Assembly: GCF_003345355.1 (NCBI RefSeq)
Contig: NZ_QQNB01000002.1
Location: 806,001-870,000, forward strand
DNA length: 64,000 bases
Direction: 5' to 3'
Source of the DNA: Sphingomonas aracearum
Lineage (GTDB): Bacteria; Pseudomonadota; Alphaproteobacteria; Sphingomonadales; Sphingomonadaceae
Position 1 is the stretch's first letter. Every line of letters starts with the position of its first letter. The notes under the pieces were generated by a model that saw nothing but the letters and a program-made list of their open reading frames with translations, made no database searches and was not told the origin of the DNA. Positions 46,696-58,143 of this stretch are shown in pieces. Position numbers and translations under genes: made by a program.

Positions 46696-49455
46696 GTGAG
46701 CGATACGGACAACGAAAAGCCGAAACTGGGCATGCGCGCGCCGCTGGGGCTGAAGCGCACGGTGGAAACGGGCAAGGTGAAGCAGAGCTTCAGCCATGGC
46801 CGGTCCAACACCGTGATCGTGGAAACCAAGCGCCGCCGCGTGCTGGGTCCGGCCGGCGGCGCGCCCGCCGATGCGCCGGTCGCCGCGCCCGAGCCGGCGC
46901 CCGCGCCGACACCGGCGCCTGCCCCCGTCCAGCGCGCTCCCGAGCCGCCGCGCCGTCCGGCCGCGCCGTCCAACGAGACTCCGCAGGAGCGCGTCGCCCG
47001 CCTCGCCCGCGAGGCGGAGGAACTGCGCATGGAGGCGCTGGAAGACGCGCGCCGCCGCGACGAGGCCGAGCGCCAGCGCAAGGCGGAGGAAGCCGCCGAG
47101 GACGCGCGCCGCCGCGCCGAGGAACGCGCCGCCGCCGAAGCCGCGCCTGCCCCCGAGCCGGAACCCGCTCCCGCCCCGACGCCCGAACCGGTTGTCGAGG
47201 CTCCTGCCGCGACGCCGGCCCCGGCTCCCGCTGCGCCGACCCCCGCTGCTCCGGCGGCCGAGCCGGTGCGCGCCACCGCGCCCGCGCCCGTGCCGCAGCC
47301 GGCCCCTGCGCCTGCCGCTCCGCCGCAGCCGGTCACGGTGTCGCTCGACAGTTCCATGCCTGCGCCGCGTCGCTTCACGCCGGTGCCGCGCCCCGAACGC
47401 CCTGCCCCGCGCCCGCAGACTGCGGCCGCCGGCTCGGCCCCGGCCGGTGCCGGCACGTCCACGCCTGCAGGCGCCGCCGGCGCTGTGCGCCGTCCGCTCG
47501 GAACTTCCGAGCCGGCCCGTCCGCAGCAGCCGCAGCAGCGCGACCGCAAGGGCGAGGAGCGCCGCGGCGGTCGCCTGAGCGTCAACCGCGCGCTGGGTGG
47601 CGAGGACGGTGCCCGTGCGCGCAGCCTTGCCGCGCTGAAGCGCGCCCGCGAGAAGGAGCGCCGCACCTATGGCGGCCCGCGCGAGGCGCAGGCCAAGCAG
47701 GTGCGCGACGTGCAGGTGCCGGAAACGATCACCGTCGCCGAACTGGCCAACCGCATGGCCGAAAAGGGCGCGGACCTGGTCAAGGTGTTGTTCAAGATGG
47801 GCATGCCCGTCACGCTCAACGCGAACATCGACCAGGACACCGCCGAACTGCTCGTCACCGAATTCGGGCACAACATCGTCCGTGTGTCCGACAGCGACGT
47901 CGATCTCGCCATCGACACCGCGGAGGATGCGCCCGAAGCGCTGCGTCCGCGTCCGCCCGTCGTCACCATCATGGGCCATGTTGACCATGGCAAGACGTCG
48001 CTGCTCGACGCGCTGCGCGGCACGGACGTGGTGCGCGGTGAGGCCGGCGGCATCACGCAGCATATCGGCGCCTATCAGGTCACGCTGAAGGACAAGTCGA
48101 AGATCACCTTCCTCGACACGCCGGGCCACGAGGCGTTCACCGCCATGCGCGCGCGCGGCGCGGACGTGACCGACATCGTGGTGCTGGTGGTGGCCGCCGA
48201 CGACGGCCTGATGCCGCAGACGATCGAGGCGATCAACCACACCAAGGCCGCCGGCAAGCCGATGATCGTGGCGATCAACAAGGTCGACAAGCACGACGCC
48301 AACGCCCAGCGCGTGCGCGAGCGCCTGCTGTCGGAGGACGTGCAGGTCGAATCGATGGGCGGCGAAGTCCAGGACGTGGAGGTTTCCGCGCTCAAGAAGA
48401 CCGGCCTGGACGAGCTGATCGAGAAGATCCAGCTCCAGGCCGAGCTGATGGAGCTTTCCGCCAACCCCGATCGCCCGGCCGAAGGCAGCGTGATCGAGGC
48501 CAAGCTGGACAAGGGCCGCGGTCCGGTCGCCACCGTGCTCGTCACGCGCGGCACGCTGAAGGTCGGCGACGTGTTCGTCGTCGGCGCGGAAAGCGGCAAG
48601 GTCCGTGCGCTGGTGGACGACAAGGGCCGCCAGCTGAAGGAAGCGGGCCCGTCCATGCCGGTGGAGGTGCTCGGCATGTCCGGCACGCCATCGGCCGGCG
48701 ACCAGCTGCAGGTGGTCGAGAACGACGCGCGCGCCCGCGAGGTCGCCGAGTACCGCCAGTCGGTGCTCACCCAGAAGCGCACCACCTCGGCGCCGGCCAG
48801 CCTGGAGAGCATGTTCTCCGCGCTGAAGGACAAGCAGGCGATCGAGTACCCGCTGGTGGTCAAGGCCGACACGCAGGGCTCGGTGGAGGCGATCGTCGCC
48901 AGCTTGGGCAAGATCGGCAACGAGGACATCCGCGTGCGCATCCTGCATTCGGGGGTCGGCGGCATCACCGAGTCCGACGTGAACGCCGCGGCCGCCTCCG
49001 GGGCGCCAATCATCGGCTTCCACGTCCGCGCCAACGCCAAGGCGCGCGAGATCGCCGAGCGCTATCATGTCGCGCTGAAATACTATGACGTGATCTACGA
49101 CCTGATCGACGAGATCCGCGCCGGCATGGCGGGCGAGCTCGGGCCGGAGGCGTTCGAAACCGTGGTGGGCCGCGCGGAGATCCGCGACGTGTTCAACGCG
49201 GGCAAGATCGGCAAGGCCGCCGGCCTGCTCGTCACCGAGGGCGTCATCCGCAAGGCGCTCAAGGCGCGCATCACGCGCAACGACGTCATCATCTACCAGG
49301 GCGAGATCGCTTCGCTTCGCCGGTTCAAGGATGATGTGCCGGAAGTGCGGGCGGGTCTGGAGTGCGGCGTGACCTTCACGCAGAACTTCACCGACATCCG
49401 CGCCGGCGATTACCTCGAAACCTTCGAGGTCGAGCTGCGCGAACGCATGCTGTAA
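46696..49455 (+). CDS. infB: Translation initiation factor IF-2
   Basis: 919 aa. GTPase that places initiator tRNA. The N-terminal third has the alphaproteobacterial IF2 leader ([20 protein letters not shown]), then a long Ala/Pro low-complexity region and an Arg/Glu helix. The G domain begins near residue 425: [31 protein letters not shown]-terminal IF2 domains II-IV end [15 protein letters not shown] 46696 directly follows the ylxR stop. Confidence 0.97.
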   Translation: MSDTDNEKPKLGMRAPLGLKRTVETGKVKQSFSHGRSNTVIVETKRRRVLGPAGGAPADAPVAAPEPAPAPTPAPAPVQRAPEPPRRPAAPSNETPQERVARLAREAEELRMEALEDARRRDEAERQRKAEEAAEDARRRAEERAAAEAAPAPEPEPAPAPTPEPVVEAPAATPAPAPAAPTPAAPAAEPVRATAPAPVPQPAPAPAAPPQPVTVSLDSSMPAPRRFTPVPRPERPAPRPQTAAAGSAPAGAGTSTPAGAAGAVRRPLGTSEPARPQQPQQRDRKGEERRGGRLSVNRALGGEDGARARSLAALKRAREKERRTYGGPREAQAKQVRDVQVPETITVAELANRMAEKGADLVKVLFKMGMPVTLNANIDQDTAELLVTEFGHNIVRVSDSDVDLAIDTAEDAPEALRPRPPVVTIMGHVDHGKTSLLDALRGTDVVRGEAGGITQHIGAYQVTLKDKSKITFLDTPGHEAFTAMRARGADVTDIVVLVVAADDGLMPQTIEAINHTKAAGKPMIVAINKVDKHDANAQRVRERLLSEDVQVESMGGEVQDVEVSALKKTGLDELIEKIQLQAELMELSANPDRPAEGSVIEAKLDKGRGPVATVLVTRGTLKVGDVFVVGAESGKVRALVDDKGRQLKEAGPSMPVEVLGMSGTPSAGDQLQVVENDARAREVAEYRQSVLTQKRTTSAPASLESMFSALKDKQAIEYPLVVKADTQGSVEAIVASLGKIGNEDIRVRILHSGVGGITESDVNAAAASGAPIIGFHVRANAKAREIAERYHVALKYYDVIYDLIDEIRAGMAGELGPEAFETVVGRAEIRDVFNAGKIGKAAGLLVTEGVIRKALKARITRNDVIIYQGEIASLRRFKDDVPEVRAGLECGVTFTQNFTDIRAGDYLETFEVELRERML

Positions 49456-49464
49456 CCACCATCG

Positions 49465-49490
49465 CCACCCCGGTTTTCACGCCGGGGTGG
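49465..49490 (+). other. Hairpin between infB and rbfA
   Basis: CCACCCCGG-TTTTCACG-CCGGGGTGG, perfect 9-bp stem. It is followed by CGTCGG, not U-rich, so termination is unlikely. It ends 16 bases before the rbfA start and could adjust rbfA translation or RNA processing. Confidence 0.55.
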
Positions 49491-49506
49491 CGTCGGATGC
49501 AAGTCG

Positions 49507-49899
49507 ATGAACAAAGACCCACAGGAAAAATCCGTGCGCACGCTGCGCGTCGGCGAGCAGGTGCGGCACGTGCTGTCCGAGATCCTGCAGCGCGGCGACG
49601 TGCATGACGAGACGCTGAGCCGCCACATGGTGAGCGTCACCGAAGTGCGCATGTCGCCCGACCTGCGCCATGCGACCGTGTTCGTGAAGCCGCTGCTCGG
49701 CAAGGACGAGGACGCGGTGCTGAAGGCGCTGCGCACCAACACCGCCTATCTCCAGCGCGAGGTCGCGCACCGCATCAAGATGAAATATGCGGCCAGGCTG
49801 AAGTTCCTGGCCGACGAGAGCTTCGACGAGGGCAGCCATATCGACGCGCTCCTCCGCAAGCCCGAGGTGGCGCGCGATTTGGAGAGCGACGGCGAGTGA
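49507..49899 (+). CDS. rbfA: Ribosome-binding factor A
   Basis: 130 aa single KH-type domain. [38 protein letters not shown], and the C-terminal [19 protein letters not shown] are conserved. It matures 16S rRNA 5' ends in late 30S assembly. rbfA following infB is conserved; truB would usually come next, but two other genes intervene here. Confidence 0.96.
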   Translation: MNKDPQEKSVRTLRVGEQVRHVLSEILQRGDVHDETLSRHMVSVTEVRMSPDLRHATVFVKPLLGKDEDAVLKALRTNTAYLQREVAHRIKMKYAARLKFLADESFDEGSHIDALLRKPEVARDLESDGE

Positions 49900-49914
49900 G
49901 CTAGCGCACACGCC

Positions 49915-50520
49915 ATGGCCAAGCTCTATTTCTATTATGCCAGCATGAATGCGGGCAAATCGACCAACCTGCTCCAGGCCGACTTCAACTATCGCGAGCG
50001 CGGCATGCGCACCATCCTGTTCACCGCGGCGGTGGACGATCGCTTTGCGCCCGGCACCATCGCCTCGCGCATCGGCCTGTCGGCGGACGCGATCCCGTTC
50101 GGACCCGACACGGATCTTGCCGCGATCGTCACCGCGCAGGAACGGCCCGCCTGCCTGCTGGTGGACGAGGCGCAGTTCCTTACCGCCGCACAGGTCGATC
50201 AGCTCGCCTGGCTGGCGGACAGCCACGACGTGCCGGTACTCGCCTATGGCCTGCGCACCGACTTCCTGGGCGAGCTGTTTCCCGGCTCGGCGCGGCTCTT
50301 GGCGATCGCCGACGCGCTGGTGGAGATCAAGTCGGTGTGCATGTGCGGGCGCAAGGCGACCATGAACCTGCGCGTCGACGAAAGCGGTCATGCGGTCACC
50401 GCCGGGCGCCAGACCGAGATCGGCGGCAACGACCGCTATGTCGCCTTGTGCCGCCGGCATCACAGCGCCGCGCTCGCGGGAACGTTGCGGATCGATGCGG
50501 GTTTCGAACCAACCAACTGA
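49915..50520 (+). CDS. tdk: Thymidine kinase (type II)
   Basis: 201 aa. P-loop YASMNAGKSTNLLQ at residues 8-21, VDEAQFL with the catalytic Glu, YGLRTDFLGELFPGS lasso entry, zinc ligands in CMCGRKA and CRRHH. It salvages thymidine. ATG is 15 bp after rbfA on the same strand, an insertion into the otherwise standard rbfA-truB order. Confidence 0.95.
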   Translation: MAKLYFYYASMNAGKSTNLLQADFNYRERGMRTILFTAAVDDRFAPGTIASRIGLSADAIPFGPDTDLAAIVTAQERPACLLVDEAQFLTAAQVDQLAWLADSHDVPVLAYGLRTDFLGELFPGSARLLAIADALVEIKSVCMCGRKATMNLRVDESGHAVTAGRQTEIGGNDRYVALCRRHHSAALAGTLRIDAGFEPTN

Positions 50521-50538
50521 TCTGTAAGGACGATTGCC

Positions 50539-50925
50539 ATGCGTCTGCTTGTTTCCTTCGCGCTCGCCGCGACAGTTAGCCTGCCTGCCGCCTTGCACGC
50601 GCAGAAAGAGCCTCAAGGCAAAGAAACGACGATCGACTTTGCTGCGGGCGGAATAATCAACTTCCAGCCCGAAGGCCGCGACTCCAACATTGTCTACCTG
50701 CAGGATCGCCGACTGCGCTGGTACAAAGTGACGTTGACCGGTCCGTGCCTGCCGGACGCAACGCAAAACACGATCGTCTATCGGCCGAGCCCGGGTAATC
50801 GACTCGACCGGTTTTCGAGCATTTCGTCGACCCGGTATCCTCAATTGAATTGCGGCATCACCAGCATCACCACCTCTGCTCCGCCTCCTGGTCAGCCGGG
50901 CAGCGCCAAGCGTCACCGGAGGTAG
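50539..50925 (+). CDS. DUF6491-like exported protein
   Basis: 128 aa. Signal peptide MRLLVSFALAATVSLPAALHA, then TTIDFAAGGIINFQ, VYLQDRRLRWYKVTLTGPCL, and a second Cys (YPQLNCGIT), probably one disulfide. The ...RWY..L.GPC.. pattern recalls DUF6491 proteins, from memory. The sequence is a little less GC-rich than its neighbours. Function unknown; it lies between tdk and truB. Confidence 0.7.
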   Translation: MRLLVSFALAATVSLPAALHAQKEPQGKETTIDFAAGGIINFQPEGRDSNIVYLQDRRLRWYKVTLTGPCLPDATQNTIVYRPSPGNRLDRFSSISSTRYPQLNCGITSITTSAPPPGQPGSAKRHRR

Positions 50926-50968
50926 CCCGCCGCTTGCGCAAGGGGACGGCGGCGGTAATGCCCTTGGG

Positions 50969-51862
50969 ATGCATGGCTGGATCATTCTCGACAAGCCGCT
51001 GGGTCTCGGCTCGACCCAGGGGGTAAGCGCGGTGAAGCGCGCGCTTCGTACCGCCGGCTTGGGCAAGGCCAAGGTCGGCCATGGCGGCACGCTGGACCCG
51101 CTGGCGACGGGCGTGCTGCCGGTGGCGATCGGCGAGGCCACCAAGCTGGCCGGCCGCATGCTCGACAGCGACAAGGAATATGCCTTCACGATCGCGTTCG
51201 GCATGCAGACCGACACGCTGGATGCGGAGGGAACCGCTGTCGCCACATCGGCCGAGCGCCCTGCCCCCGCCGATCTGGCCGCGATGCTGCCATGCTTCAC
51301 CGGGGCGATCGAGCAGATGCCGCCGGCCTTTTCCGCCCTCAAGGTGGACGGGCAGCGCGCCTACGATCTGGCGCGCCGCGGGGAGGAGGTGGTGCTGGCA
51401 CCGCGCGCCGTGACAGTGCATTCGCTTGTCTTGCGGGACTCTCCGGCAGAGGGGGGGATCGACAGCGTCACGCTGGTCGCTTCCGTCTCCAAGGGCACCT
51501 ATATCCGCTCCCTGGCGCGCGACATCGCATTGGCGCTCGGCACGGTTGGCCATGTCACCATGCTGCGCCGCCTGAAGGCTGGGCCGTTCACGCTGGCTCA
51601 CGCGATATCGCTGGACAATCTGGACGAAGCCGCTAAGGGCGGGCGCCTTGAACAACATCTCCTGCCGCTGAGCGCAGGGCTGGACGACATCCCGGCTCTT
51701 GCACTCGATCCCGACCAGGCAGGGGCGCTCCGACAGGGGCGGGTTCTGGCCGGGATCGCTGCCAGCGACGGCCTTCGTTTCGCAAGCCTGCACGATGTGC
51801 CGGTTGCGTTGGTGGAGGTGGAGGACGGAAACGTCCGCGTCGTGCGCGGCTTCAACCTGTAG
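50969..51862 (+). CDS. truB: tRNA pseudouridine-55 synthase
   Basis: 297 aa. [21 protein letters not shown] at the start and the catalytic motif [16 protein letters not shown] (Asp near residue 43). [17 protein letters not shown] binds RNA. It makes Psi55 in the T-loop of tRNAs. ATG 50969 selected. Followed by rpsO after 22 bp. Confidence 0.96.
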   Translation: MHGWIILDKPLGLGSTQGVSAVKRALRTAGLGKAKVGHGGTLDPLATGVLPVAIGEATKLAGRMLDSDKEYAFTIAFGMQTDTLDAEGTAVATSAERPAPADLAAMLPCFTGAIEQMPPAFSALKVDGQRAYDLARRGEEVVLAPRAVTVHSLVLRDSPAEGGIDSVTLVASVSKGTYIRSLARDIALALGTVGHVTMLRRLKAGPFTLAHAISLDNLDEAAKGGRLEQHLLPLSAGLDDIPALALDPDQAGALRQGRVLAGIAASDGLRFASLHDVPVALVEVEDGNVRVVRGFNL

Positions 51863-51884
51863 TTCGATGTCGAGGAACAAGAAC

Positions 51885-52154
51885 ATGTCGATCACGCCCG
51901 AGCGCAAGAACGAGCTCGTCAAGGAACATGCCCGCGTCGAGGGCGACACCGGCTCCCCCGAGGTGCAGGTCGCGATCCTGACGGAGCGCATCCGCAACCT
52001 GACCGAGCACTTCAAGGGCCACGCCAAGGACAACCATTCCCGCCGCGGCCTGCTGATGATGGTCAACAAGCGCCGCGCGCTTCTCGATTATCTCCGCAAG
52101 TCGGACGGCAATCGCTATCTCGATCTCATCGCGAAGCTCGGCCTTCGCAAGTAA
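51885..52154 (+). CDS. rpsO: 30S ribosomal protein S15
   Basis: 89 aa, exact family length. Motifs: [21 protein letters not shown] and [20 protein letters not shown], the 16S rRNA-binding surface; C-terminus LIAKLGLRK. It lies between truB and pnp, as in many bacteria. Confidence 0.98.
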   Translation: MSITPERKNELVKEHARVEGDTGSPEVQVAILTERIRNLTEHFKGHAKDNHSRRGLLMMVNKRRALLDYLRKSDGNRYLDLIAKLGLRK

Positions 52155-52157
52155 CCC

Positions 52158-52182
52158 GAAGGGCGCCCTTGCGGCGCCCTTC
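52158..52182 (+). terminator. Hairpin after rpsO
   Basis: GAAGGGCGCC-CTTGC-GGCGCCCTTC, perfect 10-bp stem starting 4 bases after the rpsO stop, followed by TCGTATAT. The U-tract is weak; it may be a partial terminator or an RNA-processing/stability element between rpsO and pnp. Confidence 0.65.
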
Positions 52183-52190
52183 TCGTATAT

Positions 52191-52243
52191 GTGCTCCCGC
52201 GAAGGCGGAAGCCCAGTCTGGGTCTCCGCCTTTGCGGGGACAC
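52191..52243. repeat. Palindromic intergenic repeat, family D (copy 2)
   Basis: GTGCTCCCGCGAAGGCGGAA then CCCAGTCTGGG then TCCGCCTTTGCGGGGACAC: the same outer arms as the element at 41501-41578 around a different centre. It lies in the rpsO-pnp gap. Confidence 0.85.
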
Positions 52244-52273
52244 AAGGGACCAGGCAATCCGGTCAGGTCCCCC

Positions 52274-52321
52274 GAGCCGCAAACGGCTCTCTCATAGGCC
52301 CCCATCGCATCGGGTGATGGG
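52274..52321 (+). promoter_or_regulatory. Two hairpins in the pnp leader
   Basis: GAGCCG-CAAA-CGGCTC (52274-52289) and CCCATC...GATGGG (52301-52321) occupy the last 65 bases before the pnp start. In E. coli, PNPase autoregulates through an RNase III-cut leader hairpin; a similar role here is an inference. Confidence 0.5.
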
Positions 52322-52336
52322 AGTGAAGGAAATCAA

Positions 52337-54673
<2,337 letters not shown>

Positions 54674-54698
54674 TCCACGCCGCAAGGCTGGCAAGAAG

Positions 54699-54729
54699 GG
54701 GCTCGGTGCCAGCGCACCGGGCCCTTTTT
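54699..54729 (+). terminator. Intrinsic terminator after pnp
   Basis: GGGCTCGGTGC-CAGC-GCACCGGGCCC, 11-bp stem with one G-U, followed by TTTTT. It marks the end of the rimP-pnp region. Confidence 0.92.
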
Positions 54730-54828
54730 CGCGCGCGACGCCGGTGGACGTCTCGCGCCGCTGCGTCGCGTTCCGCGCACGCGCGTCCGCAAGGCCGGCG
54801 AGCGGCATTGGCGACAAGAAAGGGAGAA

Positions 54829-54905
<77 letters not shown>

Positions 54906-54962
54906 GTGAGGGAGCCGGTTAGCAAAGCGCGGGACGGTGCGCCAGTGGTTTTGCGCTCCGCA

Positions 54963-55625
54963 TCAGGCTTGCCCGGCCGCCCGCGTTCCAGGCGGCGGGG
55001 TCTTCGGCTCGAAGGGGCAGAGATCGGCGACCACGCAGCGCCAGCATTCCGGCCGTCGCGCCTTGCAGACATAGCGGCCGTGCAGGATCAGCCAATGATG
55101 TGCGTGCAGGCGGAAAGGCTGCGGCGTCGCCTTGTCGAGCTTCAGCTCCACCGCCAGCACGGTCTTGCCCGGCGCCAACCGCGTGCGGTTGCACACGCGG
55201 AAGATGTGGGTGTCCACGGCAAAGGTCTCCGCCCCGAAAGCGGTGTTCAGCACCACGTTGGCGGTCTTGCGACCGACGCCCGGCAGCTTTTCCAGCGCCG
55301 CGCGATCGTTCGGCACCTGTCCGCAATGGTCGGCGATCAGCGCCTCGGACAGGGCGATGACGTTCTTGGCCTTGGTGTTGAACAGGCCGATCGTGCGGAT
55401 ATGCGCCTTCAGCCCGTCCTCGCCGAGCGCCACCATCTGCTCGGGCGTGGTCACGTCCGCGAACAGGCGGCGGGTGGCCTTGTTGACGCCGGCGTCGGTC
55501 GCCTGCGCCGACAGAACCACCGCGACCAGCAATTGGAAGACGTTGCCGCTCTCCAGCTCCGTTTCGGGATGCGGATTGTCGGCGGCCAGCCGGCTGTAGA
55601 ATTCGACGATCCGGGCGCGCTTCAC
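54963..55625 (-). CDS. nth: Endonuclease III (DNA glycosylase/AP lyase)
   Basis: 220 aa. Helix-hairpin-helix [18 protein letters not shown] holds the catalytic Lys, [10 protein letters not shown] the catalytic Asp, and the C-terminal 4Fe-4S cluster has CX6CX2CX5C ([17 protein letters not shown]). It removes oxidised pyrimidines. GTG 55625 overlaps the dapB stop (GTGA), so the pair is coupled. Confidence 0.96.
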   Translation of the reverse strand: MKRARIVEFYSRLAADNPHPETELESGNVFQLLVAVVLSAQATDAGVNKATRRLFADVTTPEQMVALGEDGLKAHIRTIGLFNTKAKNVIALSEALIADHCGQVPNDRAALEKLPGVGRKTANVVLNTAFGAETFAVDTHIFRVCNRTRLAPGKTVLAVELKLDKATPQPFRLHAHHWLILHGRYVCKARRPECWRCVVADLCPFEPKTPPPGTRAAGQA

Positions 55626-56350
55626 AGGTCCAGCACGTCCGCCATGCGGTAGCGTCCGGCCGGCTTGCCCGCGAGCCACAGGGCGGCCGTCACCGCGCCG
55701 CGTGCGAAGATCTCGCGGCTTTCGGCACGATGCGCCAGTTCCAGCCGCTCGCCCGGCCCTGCGAAGAACACGGTGTGGTCCCCCGCCACGGTGCCCCCGC
55801 GCAGGGAGGAAAAGCCGATCGTCTCCTCCGCGCGCGCGCCGGTGAGCCCCGCGCGACCGATCACCGCCGTATCGGCCAGCGTCGTCCCCCGCCCCGCGGC
55901 CGCCGCCTCGCCGAGCAGAAAGGCGGTGCCGGAGGGCGCGTCGACCTTGTGGCGATGATGCATCTCGACGATCTCGATATCCCATTCCGGGCCGAGCCGC
56001 TCCGCCGCCTCGCGCACCAGCCGGGCCAGCAGCGTGACTCCGAGCGAGGTCGTCCCGGTCTGCAGCACGGCGACCTCCTCGGCCGCGGCATCGATCATCA
56101 CGTGGTGCGTGGCGGAAAGCCCCGTGGTGCCCACCACGATCGGGGTGCGGGCCAGCCGCGCGGCGGCCAGGTTCGCCTCCAGAGCGGACGGCGCGGTGAA
56201 ATCCACCAGCACGTCGGCGTCATGGGCCAGTTGCACCCGGTCACCGCCCGAATCCACCGCACCGGCGATCGTCGCCCCCAGATCGGGCACGATGGCCGCG
56301 ATCGCCTGCCCCATGCGCCCCGCGCTGCCGATGATGCCGATCGCGGTCAT
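55622..56350 (-). CDS. dapB: 4-hydroxy-tetrahydrodipicolinate reductase
   Basis: 242 aa. NAD(P) site [32 protein letters not shown], and the catalytic segment [19 protein letters not shown]. It makes tetrahydrodipicolinate for lysine and diaminopimelate. ATG 56350 (MTAIGIIG) is the standard start. It heads a dapB-nth operon. Confidence 0.97.
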   Translation of the reverse strand: MTAIGIIGSAGRMGQAIAAIVPDLGATIAGAVDSGGDRVQLAHDADVLVDFTAPSALEANLAAARLARTPIVVGTTGLSATHHVMIDAAAEEVAVLQTGTTSLGVTLLARLVREAAERLGPEWDIEIVEMHHRHKVDAPSGTAFLLGEAAAAGRGTTLADTAVIGRAGLTGARAEETIGFSSLRGGTVAGDHTVFFAGPGERLELAHRAESREIFARGAVTAALWLAGKPAGRYRMADVLDL

Positions 56351-56485
56351 GGATGCGTGCCTTTCGTGTCGCCGTGCGCGCGTTCCTAGGCGAAAGCGCG
56401 GCAATGGTGAACCTGTCCTGCGCGGGGTTTGTTGCAAGCCGGTGATGATGATCGCCCGCCCCTCCTGAATGGCGGCTAAATGCTT

Positions 56486-56507
56486 CATTCCGCACGCATT
56501 CAGGACG
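56486..56507 (+). promoter_or_regulatory. Tandem 11-bp direct repeat upstream of the Tyr-rich protein gene
   Basis: CATTCCGCACG is followed at once by CATTCAGGACG (9 of 11 identical), about 80 bp before the start codon. It is embedded in a wider inverted repeat, CCTGAATGGCGG (56464-56475) against CCGC...CATTCAGG. An 11-bp period suits binding of an OmpR/PhoB-type response regulator to one DNA face. Confidence 0.4.
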
Positions 56508-56586
56508 GCCAGGCTATCCCGGCAACAAGCTGACGGGGCCGTGCGTTTGCGGAGGAGCCATTCGCGTCAGCGATGAGGAGATAGAC

Positions 56587-56958
56587 ATGAACAGCATGGT
56601 GAAGAAGGCGGTGCTGGGGCTGGCGCTGGGCGCCACTGCGCTGACCGCAGCCGCGCCGGCCGAGGCGCAGCGGTACCGCGGGTATCGCGGCGGCTGGCAT
56701 CACCGCGGCGGCGATGCGGCGGGTGCCGCGATCCTGGGCGGCATCGTCGGCCTGGGCGTCGGCGCGGCCATCGCGTCGAGCAACCGCGACCGGTATTATG
56801 ACGGCTATTACGACCGCGGCTATTATCCGCCGCCCCCGCCCCGTCGCGGCGGCTATTATGCCCGCGATTATTATTATGACCGCTATCCCGCCTGCTACAC
56901 GCAGCGGCGCTTCGATCCCTATTACGGGCGCAGCGTGCGGGTGCGGGTCTGCAACTGA
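56587..56958 (+). CDS. Exported Tyr/Gly/Arg-rich protein with glycine zipper
   Basis: 123 aa. Signal peptide ends AEA (about residue 27). A Gly-Ala zipper (GAAILGGIVGLGVGAAIASS) that could cross or lie in a membrane is followed by a tail of YYDGYYDRGYYPPPPP-type repeats and two Cys. GAGGAG lies just upstream of the ATG. Similar proteins occur widely in sphingomonads; envelope-associated, role unknown. Terminator follows. Confidence 0.8.
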   Translation: MNSMVKKAVLGLALGATALTAAAPAEAQRYRGYRGGWHHRGGDAAGAAILGGIVGLGVGAAIASSNRDRYYDGYYDRGYYPPPPPRRGGYYARDYYYDRYPACYTQRRFDPYYGRSVRVRVCN

Positions 56959-56976
56959 CCGTCCATCGGATCTGAG

Positions 56977-57008
56977 AACGGCGCGGGAGGCGACTTCCGC
57001 GCCGTTTT
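56977..57008 (+). terminator. Intrinsic terminator after the Tyr-rich protein gene
   Basis: AACGGCGCGG-GAGGCGACTT-CCGCGCCGTT, perfect 10-bp stem with the U-run TTTT overlapping the last stem bases. Confidence 0.88.
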
Positions 57009-57050
57009 CGCATCTGGCGCACAGGCGAGACTTGGGCCAAAAGCCGCGCC

Positions 57051-57317
57051 ATGACCGACACGCCTCCCGATCGCCTTTCCGTCAACCCGCGCAGCCCCTT
57101 CTTCGACCAGGAGGTGCTCCAGCGCGGCATCGGCATCCGCTTCAAGGACAAGGAGCGCACCGACGTGGAGGAATACAGCCTGTCCGAAGGCTGGATCCGC
57201 GTGCAGATCGGCAAGAAGGTGGATCGCCACGGCAATCCGCTGACCATCAAGCTCACCGGGCCGGTGGAAGCCTGGTTCCAGAACCCGCCGGCCGGCGAGG
57301 TTTCCGGCGAGGGCTGA
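57051..57317 (+). CDS. DUF3297 family protein
   Basis: 88 aa. RLSVNPRSPFFDQEVLQRGIGI, FKDKERTDVEEYSLSEGWIR, and VDRHGNPLTIKLTGPVEAW match the small DUF3297 family of alpha- and gammaproteobacteria. Cytosolic, beta-rich, no catalytic motif. Function unknown. Confidence 0.9.
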   Translation: MTDTPPDRLSVNPRSPFFDQEVLQRGIGIRFKDKERTDVEEYSLSEGWIRVQIGKKVDRHGNPLTIKLTGPVEAWFQNPPAGEVSGEG

Positions 57318-57388
57318 CCGCGATTACCACGCGTTAACGGCTTTGGCTGCAGGAACGGGGGCCACGCCGTTGCACGAGTGCCTGCCGC

Positions 57389-58135
57389 TTGCCTCCTTCC
57401 CGTTCCCTTTCCTCCAGAACGATCGCGCCCGTCCTCGGCAAGCTGGCGCTCGCGCTGGCCGTTTTCCTGTTGATCACGGGCGGCTGGGTGGGAGCCCAGC
57501 TGCGCATGGCGGCGAACGCGCCGCTGCCGGATGTCGTCGGAACCGGACGCGGTTGCCCCCTTTGGTTCGTTGGCAGTTCGTCCATCTACCGGTGGAAGAC
57601 GCTTGATCGCGACATGCCGTCATGGTCGGCGCACAACCGCGGGATCGGGGGAGCATTGCTGCCCGAGCTGACCCGGCACCTGGCGCACGAGCCGGAGTCC
57701 ACACGCGCGCCGGTCGCCATCGTCTTCTACGCCGGGGATAATGATATCGCGAAGGGCGCCTCGGCGGAAAAGACGGTGGCAGATTTCCACGCGTTCCTGG
57801 CGGAGAAAGATCAGCGGTTCCCGCGCGTGCCGATGCTGGTTCTGTCCATCAAGCCAAGCCCGAAGCGGGCGGCGCTCTTCGGTGTGCAGAATGCGTACGA
57901 TGCCGCACTGCGCCGGTTGGCGGAGCAACGGGCGGATCTGACCTTTATCGATGTAACGACGCCGATGCTGGTGAACGGCCGACCAGGCCCCTATTTCATC
58001 GCAGACGGCATCCACATGGACGATGCCGGCTACCGCATCTGGACCCGCCACGTGCAGGCCGGCTTGCAGCAGGCCTTGCCCGCCGGGGCACTGGCCCGCT
58101 GCGCCCGCGCGCAAGCGCCACCTCCGTCGATCTGA
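57389..58135 (+). CDS. SGNH/GDSL hydrolase, membrane-anchored
   Basis: 248 aa as called. One N-terminal membrane anchor (LGKLALALAVFLLITGGWVG), then block I LWFVGSSSIYRW with the catalytic Ser, AIVFYAGDNDIAKG with Gly/Asn blocks, and block V ADGIHMDDAGYRIW with Asp and His. The start is uncertain: TTG 57389 lacks a clear RBS, and the first ATG (57509) would delete the anchor. It precedes an acyltransferase-3 gene by 8 bp; the two probably add and remove acyl groups on a surface glycan. Confidence 0.82.
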   Translation: MPPSRSLSSRTIAPVLGKLALALAVFLLITGGWVGAQLRMAANAPLPDVVGTGRGCPLWFVGSSSIYRWKTLDRDMPSWSAHNRGIGGALLPELTRHLAHEPESTRAPVAIVFYAGDNDIAKGASAEKTVADFHAFLAEKDQRFPRVPMLVLSIKPSPKRAALFGVQNAYDAALRRLAEQRADLTFIDVTTPMLVNGRPGPYFIADGIHMDDAGYRIWTRHVQAGLQQALPAGALARCARAQAPPPSI

Positions 58136-58143
58136 CAGCGATC

